Counted from the first letter of the stretch, positions 34,472 through 47,690 are shown. The stretch: DNA of 64,000 nt from Solen grandis (GCA_021229015.1 CM037785.1:1920964-1984963), one strand, 5' to 3'. Made by a program: numbers and translations. The notes: generated by a model not told the origin, from the sequence alone.

Positions 34472-35098
34472 ATTGATCCATCTTCTCTATCGACAAGATA
34501 TCCAACCAACATCCCCGGAAATTGCGGTTACGGGCGTGAAGCGATGTACCCCCAGAAAGTAACGAATTGCTCGATACTATATATTGTCTGCAACCTGGTA
34601 CTGCTTAAAACCCCATATACTTGAGCAATAGTCTAATACAGGAACCACACAACTATGATACAGTTTATCAAATGTTTTAAAACCTGTGTCTTTATGACCA
34701 TGAATTTTAGTGATAATACTACCAAGTGCTCGGCCACCACTTTTACTCAGCGATGTGCAATGATCTACAAATTACACTTTTCAGAAAAAATTACACCAAG
34801 ATACTTATATTCCTTTACTAACTCTAAGGTATTGTTTCCGATATGGAATTGATATTCGGTTCTCTTTGCGTTTCCTCCCCTAAAGTGTGTGCATTTCGAT
34901 TTATCAGTATTTATCAGTAATCGCCACTTTTTACACCACTCTTGCAGGGTATCAAGCATAGACTGCAACTTTTCCTCAGTATCAGAAACCAGCACAATAT
35001 CATCAGCATAAAGGAGTAAAGATAATGAGGTATCTCCTATACAGATACCGGCATCAAGGCCATTTATTTCGTGCACAAGGTCATTTATGAAGGTCGCG
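34472..35098 (-). pseudogene. LINE reverse transcriptase, core part (broken)
   Basis: The frame carries INDLVHEINGLD, then LLYADDIVLVSD, the catalytic YADD box of reverse transcriptases, then LQEWCKKWRLLINTDKSK and YKYLGVIFSE, the usual order for palm and thumb. The frame hits TAG at about 34765. Homology resumes in another frame at CTSLSKSGGRALGSIITKIH and runs through SCVVPVLDYCSSIWGFKQ, with two further TAG stops at 34577-34579 and 34487-34489. The amino-terminal half of the enzyme is absent. The copy is therefore one frameshift and at least two stops away from open. A plus-strand ORF at 34655-34852 is the shadow of this region. Confidence 0.8.
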
Positions 35099-36697
35099 AA
35101 ATATATTTTATATTGAACATACCGAATGGTTTGAAAATGAATGTGTTGAAGCCCGATATAAGTGTTCAGAAAGTTTACAGCGTTTTAACACATAAAACAA
35201 TTGATAATGGACCTACCTTTTGTTCTTACAAGAACAGAACTTTATTTCATTCCAGGTATACATTGTATACAACATGTAGACATGACAATAAATAACATAA
35301 TAAACAAAATTATACCGGTTCAAGGTTTTGGGTGGAGAATGCTAATAGGAGGGAACAGAGGGAGAAAGAAAAAGGAAATAAAGTATTGCAGACAAATGGA
35401 CAGAGAATGAGAGGTACAGATAGAGAGAGAAAAAAAACACACATTATGCTTAAACTATTAAAGCTAATTTGTAGCCTGAAAATTCAGGTAACTGTAATTT
35501 GTTAGAGAGAGAGGGGGAGAAAAAGACCATCATTATAGTTTAGAGGTCAACAAAAGCACCCTTTTCAACGAAAACGAAATGAAAGAGTGTGGTCATGTAC
35601 AGATAAACAAGACAATGCAAAAGAGATCTATATAATAATCTAAATAGATCAGACTATTTGATGTGTTCACAAGTATTGGGGGACAAAGCACGTTTCCCTA
35701 TGAAAAACGTATAGCGTTACCGCTGGCTGACCTAAGGTAAGTGAATTAATATAAAATGTGACAGCAATGAAAAAGTAAACAAACAAAACATGTAAAGTAT
35801 GCAATCAAGACAGGTAATTAAGCTATATATGAGCAGCAATATATACAAAAGGCATGGATTGAAAAAGACAGAGTGGCAGATTGTTGAAGCAAATATGTGA
35901 GTATATTTTTGAAAAACAATTAACATTGCACTATATTAAATCATTTATCAACCAATTAACTTCATATGTAAATGAATCTGGAGGTATTGGTATTATAATA
36001 TGTGCACGTAGAGGGATACACAAGCATGAGACTTTAAAATCGAAAAAATGTAAAATGTTTAGTATCGACACAGCAAAATATTTCATGTAATTTTGAAAGT
36101 ATTTCATTATAAGAAAAATGAACTTCCTGATATTTTTAAAACAGGTACATTTGAATCAGAAAGAAGATTTTTATACGTAATGTTTGGTTGAATGTTATTT
36201 GGATCTATATCCAGATATTTTGATCGTTCGGTTATAAAACAATATATAAAATATATATATAAAACAATTATATGTGTGAAATAGAATAATTTTTATCAGC
36301 TTAAAATGAACATTATTGAACAATTAAAGAAATCCAAGCCAAAAAAGAAAAATGGAATTATTTTAAAGGTCCAATAAGCCTCAAAAAGCAGTTTATATTC
36401 ATGTGATTGAAAAACATTTTTTTCGACAAATTAATTACGAGATGCAATCTGTACATGCTTGTATACAACATTACTACAATGCAAAAATGAAAAAAATAAT
36501 CTTTGACTAAAGATCATTCAGTTGTTTACTAAAATAATTTCTTTGCATAATCCATATATCCCCTCATTATTTTCCCACAAACACTCTGTATGTCTCCGTT
36601 TACTAAGCAAGAGTACAAATATCGATGACGCAGCAGATAAACAACTTATGATTCGACAACTTATTTTCACATTTAAATTATCTCCGGTGGATACAAT
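35099..36697. other. No gene seen; very AT-rich
   Basis: Short ORFs on both strands without domains, purine-rich GAGAGAGAGGG tracts near 35425 and 35508. Nothing further supported. Confidence 0.4.
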
Positions 36698-37275
36698 TTT
36701 TATGCCCGAAAAATATCTATATATTTATAGATAGTTTTTCGGTCTGTCCTTCCGTCGGTCCGTGCTAACAAACTGGGTTTATGGGGCTAGGAAACAATGG
36801 TTTAGGGTTAGTATTTTTGATCTCTGGTTTAATGTGGCTTTTTGAGGTTTATGTGGCTATGAGAACAATAGACTTACATAATATTCACTGAAAACCGATC
36901 TAAGATACAAAGTCCGTTCGTTCGTCCGTCAAACCTATGGTTAACCTGTACGTTTAAGCTGATTTCTCAGGAACCGTTAAAACGATCTGCACACTTATTC
37001 ATCATAACATTAACAACATATCCTAGCAATAATTGGGCATTTCCATCAAATATTTTTGAGTAACGTTTCTGTGGCACTCTGTTTTTCAGTTACACCCAAG
37101 GGTTACCTCTGCGTTTAAGCTGATTTCTCAGGAAACATGATACATATCTATGCGATACTTTGCACACTTATTCATTATAAAATGGACTAAACGTCCAGAC
37201 AATAAAATACATTGTACATATGTACATTCGAATTATATGAGGGTGGGGCATGAATGTCGTTCCGACATATCCTTG
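36698..37275 (+). mobile_element. ATGCCC / GGGGCAT element with CTTG end
   Basis: Opens TTTTTATGCCCGAAAAATAT; closes GGTGGGGCATGA, hairpin ATGTCG-TTC-CGACAT (37254-37268), then CTTG (37272-37275) and TT. Two monomers contain TAAGCTGATTTCTCAGGAA (near 36957 and 37119, about 162 bp apart). Confidence 0.65.
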
Positions 37276-37465
37276 TTGACATTGTGTTTGTTATTCAAAT
37301 CTTTTAAATTGAAAATTATCTTCGTAGATATGTACATGTATGTGTTTTGATACTGTCTATAGAAATGCGTTTTGGTCTAAGATGTACAAGTGTGAAAGTA
37401 TTAGGATTGTTAAAAACATGAATAAGAATGTAAATTCTTGTGTAAGGATTTACATATTTTATTTC

Positions 37466-37700
37466 AGATAATTTTGCCATTAGATCTACTTTTTCTTTTT
37501 CCAATTTCATTGAGGATTTAGAATTATTTCTGCCAAACGATATAAATTTTAATATTAAGATAGATGAAATTGTTTTAATTTAACTTCTTTTTGCTGATGA
37601 TATGGCAATTCTTGGCAAATCAACAAAGGAAATACAAAGTTATCTTGATATTTTTTATGAATATTGCCGTGATTGGGGTTAAAAGGTCAATATGAGATAT
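37466..37700 (+). pseudogene. Reverse-transcriptase relic (plus strand)
   Basis: One frame reads FSFSNFIEDLELFLPND, then after a TAA (37581-37583) LLFADDMAILGKSTKEIQ and YEYCRDWG, followed by a second TAA (37680-37682) and KVN. The order (N-x-x-x-DLE-x-FL, FADD box, W-G-x-K-V-N) is that of a non-LTR reverse transcriptase palm. It is a different lineage from the minus-strand LINE at 33.6-35.1 kb (FADD rather than YADD, different flanking residues). Both ends are missing and the satellite array begins directly downstream. Confidence 0.6.
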
Positions 37701-40110
37701 TTTTCAGGCTGATTCTCTAAATGTTCATATATTGCCATACAATGTCCGCTGTAAACACTAAATATACTCTAGGATTATGATTTTCACATACTATCAAGCA
37801 TCATCTTTGAATACTTATGAAATGATGTACATGTATATTAAATATGAGATGTTTATCAGGCTGAAACTTACACTTTTTATATATTAACATACAATGTCCG
37901 CTGTAAATACTAAATATACTCTAGGAATATGATACTCACATATTATCAAGCATCATCTCCTTTGAATACTTATGAAACATTGTACATCACATTAAATATG
38001 AAATGTTTATCAGGCTGAACCTCACAATTTTTATATATTGCAATACAATGTCCGCTGTAAATATTTAATATACTGTAGAAATAACGGAACTGAGCGTTAA
38101 NNNNNNNNNNNNNNNNNNNNNNNNNNNNNNNNNNNNNNNNNNNNNNNNNNNNNNNNNNNNNNNNNNNNNNNNNNNNNNNNNNNNNNNNNNNNNNNNNNNN
38201 AGTCTTTATATATAGTCTAGCACATTTTTAAGGATATATATACGAAATTAAGGGATTAAGCCTCATAATTGTTATATATTCAGCAATATTAATAATTATT
38301 TTTTTTGAATATTTGAAAGTAGGGGCGATTATCTTACAATTTATTTACAGAATATAATGTCAAATTTGAAAAATGGTAAGGAAATGATACACATTTTGCT
38401 GTATAAAAGAATGTGTGGGACTTAACCCAACAATCTTTATATTCTGCTATTCATTACCTTCCACAAATAGCAAATGAAAACTTGTATTCAATTTTATTTT
38501 AGAGTATGATACCGATCGTTGAGATTTTCACATACTATCAAGCATCTTCTACTATGAATACTCATAACTGTACATCACATTAAATATGAGATTTTTATCA
38601 GGCTGAACTTCACAACTTTTTATATACACATGTATTGCCATACAATGTCCGCTGCAAATGCTAAATATACTTTAGGAATAACGGTACTGACCGTTATAAT
38701 AATTGTATATCGTCTAGCATATTTTTTTAATTATAATATAATGTGTATTCATTGTAACGTAGAACATTATGAGCCTTAGGAATTATTTGAGAAAATTTAA
38801 GGATTGAGCCTCATAATTGTTATATATACAGCAATTAATAATTTTTACCTTTATTGATTTAATAAAACATGTGAGATTTTCTAACACTTTTTTGTACAGA
38901 ATATATCATCAATTTCGAAAAATAGAAGGGAAAAGATACATATTTTATTGTATATAAGAATTTGTGGGACTGAACCCCACAATCTTTATATACTGCCTTT
39001 CATTACCTTCCACAAAAAGCAAATGAAAATTTGAATTTCATTTTATTTGAGATAATGATGCCGATAGTTAAGACTTTCACATACTATTTAGCATCGTTTT
39101 CTTTGATTTCTCATGAAATGTTGTATATCACATTAAATATGAGATGTTTATCAGGCTAAACCTCACAATTGTTTACATATTGCGATATAATGTCCGCTGT
39201 AAATACTAAAAATACTGTAGGAATAACGGTACTGAAAGTTAAAATTACTTTATTTTGTCTTGCATCATTTTTTTAATTGTTAGATAATGTATACATATAT
39301 TCATTGTAGAGTATAAAAAGATGGGCCTAAGCATATATATACGAAAATTATGGGATTGAGCCTCATAATTGCTATATATACAGCAATATTATTAATTATT
39401 TGATTAAGTAGAATATACCATTGGAATTTTTTAAATCTTTGAAAGGACGGGCGATTATATTGCACTTTATGCACAGAATAAAATGTCAAATTTATAAAGA
39501 ATACGGAAATGATACACATTTTACCGTATATAAGAATTTGTGGGACTGAACACCACGGTATTATTATATATTAATAATTGTTTGAAATAGTGGAATATAC
39601 CATTGGATTCTTTTGAATGTTAGAAAGTAGGGGCGATTTTCTTACAATTTGTGTACAGAAATAATGTCAATTTGAAAATAAGAAGGGAATGATACATATT
39701 TAAATGTATAATAGAATTTGTGGGACTGAACCCCACAATCTTTATATACAGCTATGCGTTACCTTCCACAAATAGCAAATGAAAACTTGTATTCAATTTT
39801 ATTTAAGAGTATGATACCGGTCGTTAAGATTTTCACATACTTTTAATCATCATCTTCTTCGAATACTTATGAAATGTTGTATATCGCATTAATTATGAGA
39901 TGTTTATCAGGATGTTTATGGGAACTGAACCCCACAATCTTTATATACTGCCTTTCATTACCTTCCACAAAAAGCAAATGAAAATTTGAATTTCATTTTA
40001 TTTGAGATAATGATGCCGATAGTTAAGATTTTCACATACTATTTAGCATCTTCTTCTTTGATTTCTCATGAAATGTTGTATATCACATTAAATATGAGAT
40101 GTTTATCAGG
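37700..40110 (-). repeat. Left satellite array, module copy 1 (inverted orientation)
   Basis: Repeats of GGCTGAACCTCACAATTTTT with ATACAATGTCCGCTG, alternating with GGGACTGAACCCCACAATC and TGCCTTTCATTACCTTCC. These are the reverse complements of AAAAATTGTGAGGTTCAGCC and GGAAGGTAATGAAAGGCA, the words of the right arrays. Spacing is irregular, about 150-200 bp between like words. A run of 100 N interrupts it. Confidence 0.8.
38101..38200. other. Assembly gap (100 N)
   Basis: Exactly 100 N, a conventional size for a gap of unknown length. It falls inside the left array of module copy 1. Confidence 0.99.
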
Positions 40111-40493
40111 CTAAACCTCACAATTGTTTACATATTGCGATACATTGTCCGCTGTAAATACTAAAAATACTGTAGGAATAACGATACTGAAAGTTAAAAT
40201 TATCTATACAGGGAAGGGTTCAATTATGAGGTTCCCGTATAAAACCAAGATATGTTGTTTTGTTTTGAAACCAAGCTATGTGGTCAATATCATTTTTGTG
40301 AGGTCTATATTTGTCATTAATTATAGACCTTATACGCATGTATACAAGTAATGGAGCCAAAATAAGGGCTTTTTTATATTTAATTTGTATATTATAATAT
40401 ATTTATACCCCATAAGCGATATATTCCATAAGTGACAGTTGACACAACAACAACCACCTTTACTCCACAATGAATATACATATCATATTTGTT

Positions 40494-40790
40494 ATGTTTG
40501 TTGGGTTTTATATCCCACCGACAGTATTTCAGTCATTTGGAGATGATGTCTCCTTGAGACAGATATAGTGCTGCCACACTGCAGTATCACGCCGTAGACA
40601 TGTGACATAATACCGCAACCAGTCACATTAATTATCCTGATAACGGACTAACCAGTTCTGCAACAACCCATATATACTGGGCGCCAAGAAAAGAACTATA
40701 CCAGTATCATTTTTACGACTTTGGTAAGTTGCAGCCTAGGATTGAAACAACGACACTCAAAATACTCGGTGACAGAGGACCGTCGAACAA
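40494..40790 (-). mobile_element. tRNA-derived SINE, family B, decayed
   Basis: On the minus strand the 3' part (AAATGACTGAAATACTGTCG, GTGGGATATAAAACCC) is well kept; the tRNA-like head is decayed (GTTTCAATCCTAGGCTGC at the B-box position). It sits in the centre between the oppositely oriented arrays; its duplicate is at 55308. Confidence 0.7.
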
Positions 40791-41099
40791 GTTTGTGATC
40801 TCCCATAGATGTTTGTATGCATGTGGAAAAGGATTTCTTTAGTATTAATGTTTACTATTTTATTCCATTAACGCATATCGTATTCCAGTTTCCTTCATTT
40901 TTTAGAACATTCAAAATCAATGTTTGTGTTGAAATACCGATTACCTACAATACTTTTTATTTCTCTTTAGAGCATATTCTTAGTTCCCTTTGAAAACAAT
41001 TCACGTTTCCTAAAATGACAGTAGCACAATGAATAAGATTTGATTAATTACTGAGAAGAAGATGTAAGTAAGTATATAATAATTGTTAGGTTCCTCATA

Positions 41100-41886
41100 T
41101 AAAATACAATACAAAACATTTAATCAACTTTTTTTTATTAAATTGATATATGGCATTATATAATATTTGATTATTTCAGCTCCACAAATCTCTCAAATAC
41201 ATTGAAATATATACTAGTAGTATTTCATTTACTATTTCAAGCAGTTAAAGAAAGGAAGTATATAAAATTGTGAGGTTAAGCCCCATAATTTTCTTATATA
41301 CAATGCAATATAACATATTTCCTTATTATATTTAGAAGTTAATTTAAGGCGCTTTATACAAATTGTAATGATTAGCACCTTTGTTCTGTTATATATAATA
41401 CAAAATACAAGACCTTTTTTACTATTTAAAAAAGTTAATAACTGGCAGTATATAAACATTGTGAGGTTCATCCCCACAATTTCTTATATACAATGCATTA
41501 TACATTTCATTAATATTTAAAGTAGTTGATGCTAGGTAATATAGCAAAAATGTAATGATCAGAACCATTATTTTCTTATATACAATGTAAAACAAAACCT
41601 TTCCTTATTATTTTAAGAAGTTTATGTAAGGCGCTTTATACAAATTAGGGGCCTCCGTGGCCGAGAGGGTAAAGTCGCTGCCTTTAACACTTACTCAGCT
41701 CCTCACCGCGTGGTTTCGAGTCCGGGCAGGGTCATTGTATTCTGATATGAGGAAGCCTTCCAGGTGGCTTGCGGTAGGTCTGTGGTTCTACCTGGATGCC
41801 TCAGTGCATTCGGGGTCCACCTCCACCTGCAATTAGCTGGACGTCGCTATATGACTGAAATACTGTCGCAGCGACGGAAAACAAAA

Positions 41887-41933
<47 letters not shown>

Positions 41934-44900
41934 TATACAAATTGTAAAGATAAGCTCCATAATTCTATTATATACAATACAAAATACAAGAATTCTTTAC
42001 TATTTAAAATAGATAGTATATGGCAGTATATAGATATTGTGAGGATCAGTCCCATAATTTTTATATACAATGCAATATACAACATTTCTTTAATATTTAA
42101 AAAAGCTGATGCCATATAGTATATTGAAATTGTAATGATTAACACCATTCCCCACTTATATGCAATGTGAAATACAACATTTCATTTACAATTTAAAGCA
42201 GTTTATGTATGGAAGTATATACATTCCTGGGGTTCAGTCCCATAAATTTTATATACAATGAAATATACAAAATTCTTTAATATTTAAAAAAAGCTGGTGC
42301 CAAATAGTATATTAACATTGTAATGACCAGTACCATTCTTCATTCTTCACCTATATACTACGCAAAATACAAGATTTCATTTGCTATTTAAATCGGTTAA
42401 TATATAGCAGTATATAAAAATTGTGAGGTTCAGCCGCATAAGTTTTTTTTATATACAATGCATTATAAAACATTTCATTAATATTTAAAGAAGTTGATGC
42501 AAGGTAATATATAAAAATTGTAAAGGACAACACCATTATTTTGTTATATACAATGCAAAATACAAAACCCTTTTTTACTGTTTACTATTTGAAATAGTTA
42601 ATAAATGACAGTATATAAGGATATTGAAGTTCAGCCCCATAATTGATATATACAATGCAATATACAACATTTCCTTAATATTGAAAGAAGTTGATGCTAG
42701 GTAATATACAAATTTTATAAAGGACAGCACCTTTATTTTCTTATATACAATGCAATATACAACATTTCATTTTATATTTAAATCAGTTAATGTATTGCGG
42801 TATATAAAAATTGTGAGGTTCAGCCCAATAATTTCTTATATAAAATGCAAAATAAAACATTTCCTAACTTTTTAATAAAGCTAATGACAAATAGTATATT
42901 AAAATTGTAATGATCAGCACAAATATTCACTTATATACAATGTACATACAACATTTCATTTGCAATTTAAAGCAGTAAATGTATTGCAGTATATAAAAAT
43001 TGTGAGGTTCAGCCCCATAATTTACATGTATACAATGCAATATACTAATTGTTTGTCTTATCTTTAAGAGTTAATGTAAGTCACTTTATACAAAATGTAA
43101 TGGTCATCACCATTGTTCTCTTACATACAAAACCTATTTTCTATTTCAGGTAGTTAATGAAAGGCAGTATATAAAAATTGGGAGGTTCAGCCAAATAACT
43201 TTCTTATATACATTGAAATACACATTTTTTTTATTATTTTTTAAAGTTTATGTCAGGCGCTTTATAAAAATTGACCATTGCTCTCTTATATACAAGAAAA
43301 AAAATTAAAAGAACTTTTTCATTATTCAAAAAGGTTAATGAATGGGAGTATATAAAAATTTTGAGGTTCAGCCCCGTAATTTACAAAGCTACATACAACA
43401 TTTCTTTATTATTTAAAAAACAAAAAAAAATGGCCTCACCATTTTTCACTTATATACAATGTAATAAACAACATTTCATTTACAATTTAAAGCAGTAAAT
43501 GTATTGCCGTATATAAAAATTGTGAAGTTCAACCCCATAATTTTCTTATATAAAATGCAAGATACAACATTTCTTTAATATTTAAAGAAGTTGATGGTAG
43601 GTAATATATAAAAATTGTAAAGGACAGCAACTTTATTTTCTTATATACAATGCAATATAAAACATTTCATTTTATATTTAAATTAGTTAATGTATGGCGG
43701 TATATAAAAATTGTGAGGTTCAGCCCCATAATTTCTTATATAAAATGCAAAATAAAACATTTCCTTACTTTTTAATAAAGCTAATGACAAATAGTATATT
43801 AAAATTGTAATGATCAGAACAAATCTTCACTTATATACAATGTACATACAAAATTTCATTTGCAATTTAAAGCAGTAAATGTATTGCAGTATATAAAAAT
43901 TGTGAGGTTCAACCCCATAATTTTCTTATATAAAATGCAGAATACAACATTTCATTACTATTTAAAGAAGTTGGTGCTAGGTAATATATAAAACCTGTAA
44001 AGGACAGCACCTTTATTTTCTTATATACAATGCAATATACAACATTTCATTTAATATTTAAATCATTTTATATATGGCGGTATATAAAAATTGTGAGGTT
44101 CGGCCCAATAATTTCTTATATAAAATGCAAAATAAAACATTTCCTAACTTTTTAATAAAGCTAATGACAAATAGAATATTAAAATTGTAATGATCAGCAC
44201 AAATATTCACTTATATACAATGTACATACAAAATTTCATTTGCAATTTAAAGCAGTAAATGTATTGCAGTATATAAAAATTGTGAGATTCAGCCCCATAA
44301 TTTACATGTATACAAATTGTTTGTCTTAAAGAAAAACTTTATACAAATTTTCGTATATAAAATGCAAGATACAACATTTCATTAGTATCTAAAGAAGTTG
44401 ATGGTAGGTAATATATAAAAATTGTAAAGGACATCACCTTTATTTTCTTATATACAATGCAATATACAACATTTCATTTTATATTTAAATCAGTTAATGT
44501 ATGGCGGTATATAAGAATTGTGAGGTAATTTATATAAATTGCAAAATAAAACATTTCCTTACCTTTTAGTTTAAACATATTTATTTCTAAATATGATCAG
44601 CACAAATCTTCACTTATATACAATGTACATACAAAATTTCATTTGCAATTTAAAGCAGAAAATGTATGGCTGTATATAAAAATTGTGAGGTTCAGCCCCA
44701 TAATTTACATGTATACATTGCAATATACAAATTTTCTGTTTTATCAAAAGAATTTAACAAAATTAATGGTCACATCATTGTTCTCTTACATACAAAACCC
44801 ATTTTACTATTTCAAGCAGTTAATGAAAGGCAGTATATAAAAATTGGGAGGTTCAGCCCCATAACTTTCTTATATACATTGAAATACACATTTCTTTATT

Positions 44901-47690
44901 ATTTTTTAATTGATTAATTGATTTTTTAATTGATTATTGATTTCTTATATACAAAAAAAAATTAAAAGACCTTTTTATTATTTAATAAGGTAAATGTATT
45001 GCAGTATATAAAACTTGTGAGGCTCAGCCCCATAATTTTCTTATATACAATGTAGAATAAAACATTTCATTAATATTTAAGAAGTTGATGCTAGGTAATA
45101 TAAAATAATAAAATGTTAAAGGACAGCACCATTATTTTTCTATTTAAAGCAGTTAAGGTATGCAGTATATAGAAATTGTGACGTTCAGCCCCACAATTTA
45201 ATTTCATACAATTCATTATACAACATTTCCTTATTAGTTTTAGAAATTAATGTAAGTCGCTTGATACAAATATTCATGGTAAGCACTATTATTCTCTTAT
45301 ATACAATACAAAATACAATACCTTTGTTACTATTTAAAATAGTTAATGAATGGTAGTATAGTAAATTTGTGAAGATCAGCCCCATAATTTCTTATATACA
45401 ATACAATGCAATATACAACATTTCTTTAATATTAAATGAACTTGATGCTAGGTAATATTTGAAAAAAAATGTATGGCATTAGATTAAAAATTGTGAGATT
45501 CAGCCCCATAATTTTCTGATATATAATGCAATATACAACATTTCCTTATTATTTATAGAAGTTAATGTAAATTGCATAATGCAAAATGTAATGATAAGCA
45601 CCATTGTTCTCTCATATACAATACAAAATACAAGACATTTTTTAATATATTAAATAATCAATGAATGGCTGTATATGAAAATTGTGAAGATCAGCCCCAT
45701 AATGTCTTATAAACAATGCAATAAACAACATTTCTTTAATATCTAAAAACCCGATGACAAATAGTATATTAAAATTGTAATGATCAGCACAATTCTTCAT
45801 TTATATACAATGCAAAATACAACAGCTCATTTACAATTTAAAGCTCTTAATCAATGGCATATATTAAAATTGTGAGGTTCAGCCACATTCTTTTCTTATA
45901 TACAATGCAGTATACAACATTCCCTTCATATTTAAAAAAAAGTTGATGCTAGGAAATGTAAGTAAATTGTAATGGATAGCACCATGAATTTCGTATATAC
46001 AATTCAAAATGCAACATTTCATTTACTATTTAAATCAGTTAATGTATGGCAGGATATAAAATTATGAGGTTCAGTCCCATAATTTTCTTATATAAAATGC
46101 AGAATACAATATTTCATTAATATCTAAAGAAGTTGATACTAGGTAATATATGAAAATTGTAAAGGACAACAACATTGTTTTCTTATATACAATGCAAAAT
46201 ACAAAACATTTAGTAATATTTTTAATAGCCCCAATTTTACAATGCAATATACAACATTTCCTCATTATTTTTATTAGTTAATGTAAGACGCTTTATAGAA
46301 TTTGTTGATAGGCACCATTGTTCACTTATATACAATACAAAATAAAAGACCTATTTTACTATCTAAAATAGTTAAATCATAAACAATACAAAAAACAAGA
46401 CCTTTATTTCTATTTGAAATAGTGAATGAATGGCAGTATATAAAAATTGTGTTATTTTCATATATACAATCCAATAAACAACATTTCCTTATTATCTTTA
46501 GAGACTAATGTAATGCTTTTTTATATAAATTATAATGATCAGCACCATTGTTCTCTCATATACAATACAAAAACAAGACCTTTATTTCTATTTGAAATAG
46601 TGAATGAATGGCAGTATATAAAAATTGTGAGGTTCAACCCCATAATTTTCATATATACAATCCAATAAACAACATTTCCTTATTATCTTTAGAGACTAAT
46701 GTAATGCTTTTTATATAAATTATAATGATCAGCACCATTTTTCTCTCTTATACAATACAAAATACAAGACCTTTATTTCTATTTGAAATAGTGAATGAAT
46801 GGCAGTATATAAAAATTGTGAGGTTCAACCCCATAATTTTCACATATACAATCCAATAAACAACATTTCCTTATTATCTTTAGAGACTAATGTAATGCTT
46901 TTTATATAAATTATAATGATCAGCACCATTGTTCTCTCATATACAATACAAAATACAAGACCTTTATTTCTATTTGAAATAGTAAATGTATGGCCGTATA
47001 TAAAAATTGTGAGGCTCAGCCCCATAATTTTCTTATATACAATGCAGAATACAACATTTCATTAATATTTAAAGAAGTTGATGCTAGGTAATATATGTAT
47101 GAAAATTGTAAAGGACAGCACCATTATTTTTATACTTGAAGCAGTTAAGGTATGGCTGTATATAGAAATTGTGACGTTCAGCCCGAAAATTCATTTCATA
47201 CAATTCATTATACAACATTTCCTTATTAAGTTTAGAAATTAATGTAAGTCGCTTGATACAAATATTCATGGTAAGCACTAATATTCTCTTATATACATTA
47301 CAAAATACAATACCTTTGTTACTATTTAAAATAGTTAATGAATGGTAGTATATAAAATTTGTGAAGATCAGCCCCATAATTTCTTATATACAATGCAATA
47401 TACAACATTTCTTTAATATTAAATGAACTTGATGCTAGGTAATATTTGAAAATTGTAAACGACAACACCATTATTTTTTCATATACAAAGAAAAATACAA
47501 CATTTCATTTATTTAAAGCAGTAAATGTATGGCATTAGATTAAAAACTGTTAGGTTCAGCCCCATAATTTTCTGATATATAATGCAATATACAACATTTC
47601 CTTATTATTTATAGAAGTTAATGTAAATCGCTTAATGCAAAATGTAATGATAAGCACCATTGTTCTCTCATATGCACTACAATATATATA
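41100..47690 (+). repeat. Right satellite array, module copy 1
   Basis: Built of ~190-bp dimers. Half 1 reads TATATAAAAATTGTGAGG, TTCAGCCCCATAATTTTC, TTATATACAATGCAATATAC. Half 2 has AATTGTAAAGGACAGCACC, then the same ATATACAATGC word. Starts of half 1 near 43519, 43711, 43904, 44093 and 44277 give steps of 192, 193, 189 and 184. All ORFs of 60-100 codons in this span come from the repeat. A SINE interrupts it at 41647. Confidence 0.85.
41647..41931 (+). mobile_element. tRNA-derived SINE, family A, complete with 12-bp target duplication
   Basis: Head: GGGGCCTCCGTGGCCGAGAG with A-box-like TGGCCGAGAGGGTAAAG and B-box-like GGTTTCGAGTCC. Body: GGCTTGCGGTAGGTCTGTGG, AATTAGCTGGACGTCGC. 3' part: ATGACTGAAATACTGTCG, CAGCGACGG, then about 11 ATCA units. 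Flanked on both sides by TTTATACAAATT (41635-41646, 41932-41943). ORF 41764-42012 starts inside it and is not a gene. Confidence 0.9.

Larger units (their letters stand above)
33565..35098 (-). mobile_element. 5'-truncated non-LTR retrotransposon (LINE)
   Basis: The minus strand encodes the second half of a reverse transcriptase and its C-terminal tail in two recognisable ORFs (34765-35098 and 33905-34471). The joining segment is disabled. Homology starts abruptly at FATFINDLVHEING near 35098, consistent with 5' truncation. The 3' side, past the stop at 33905, has about 330 bp of untranslated sequence and ends near a (TTAC)n run at 33572-33590. The clade was not assigned. Confidence 0.75.

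Noticed and set aside
36707..36742. AT-rich hairpin GAAAAATATCTATA / TATAGATAGTTTTTC
   Set aside because: Imperfect, made of A and T only, within the 5' end of a repeat element; no regulatory claim can be supported.
40124..40351. 75-codon ORF, identical at 54938-55165
   Set aside because: The identity comes from the module duplication. The sequence is the array-to-centre junction and has no recognisable domain.
41647..41720. Functional serine/leucine tRNA gene from GTGGCCGAGAGG...GGTTTCGAGTCC
   Set aside because: It continues into a SINE body with target duplication and tail, has other copies, and its stems do not form a proper tRNA.
41764..42012. ORF MACGRSVVLPGCLSAFG, also at 56577
   Set aside because: It begins inside the family A SINE and runs through its ATCA tail (INQSINQS).
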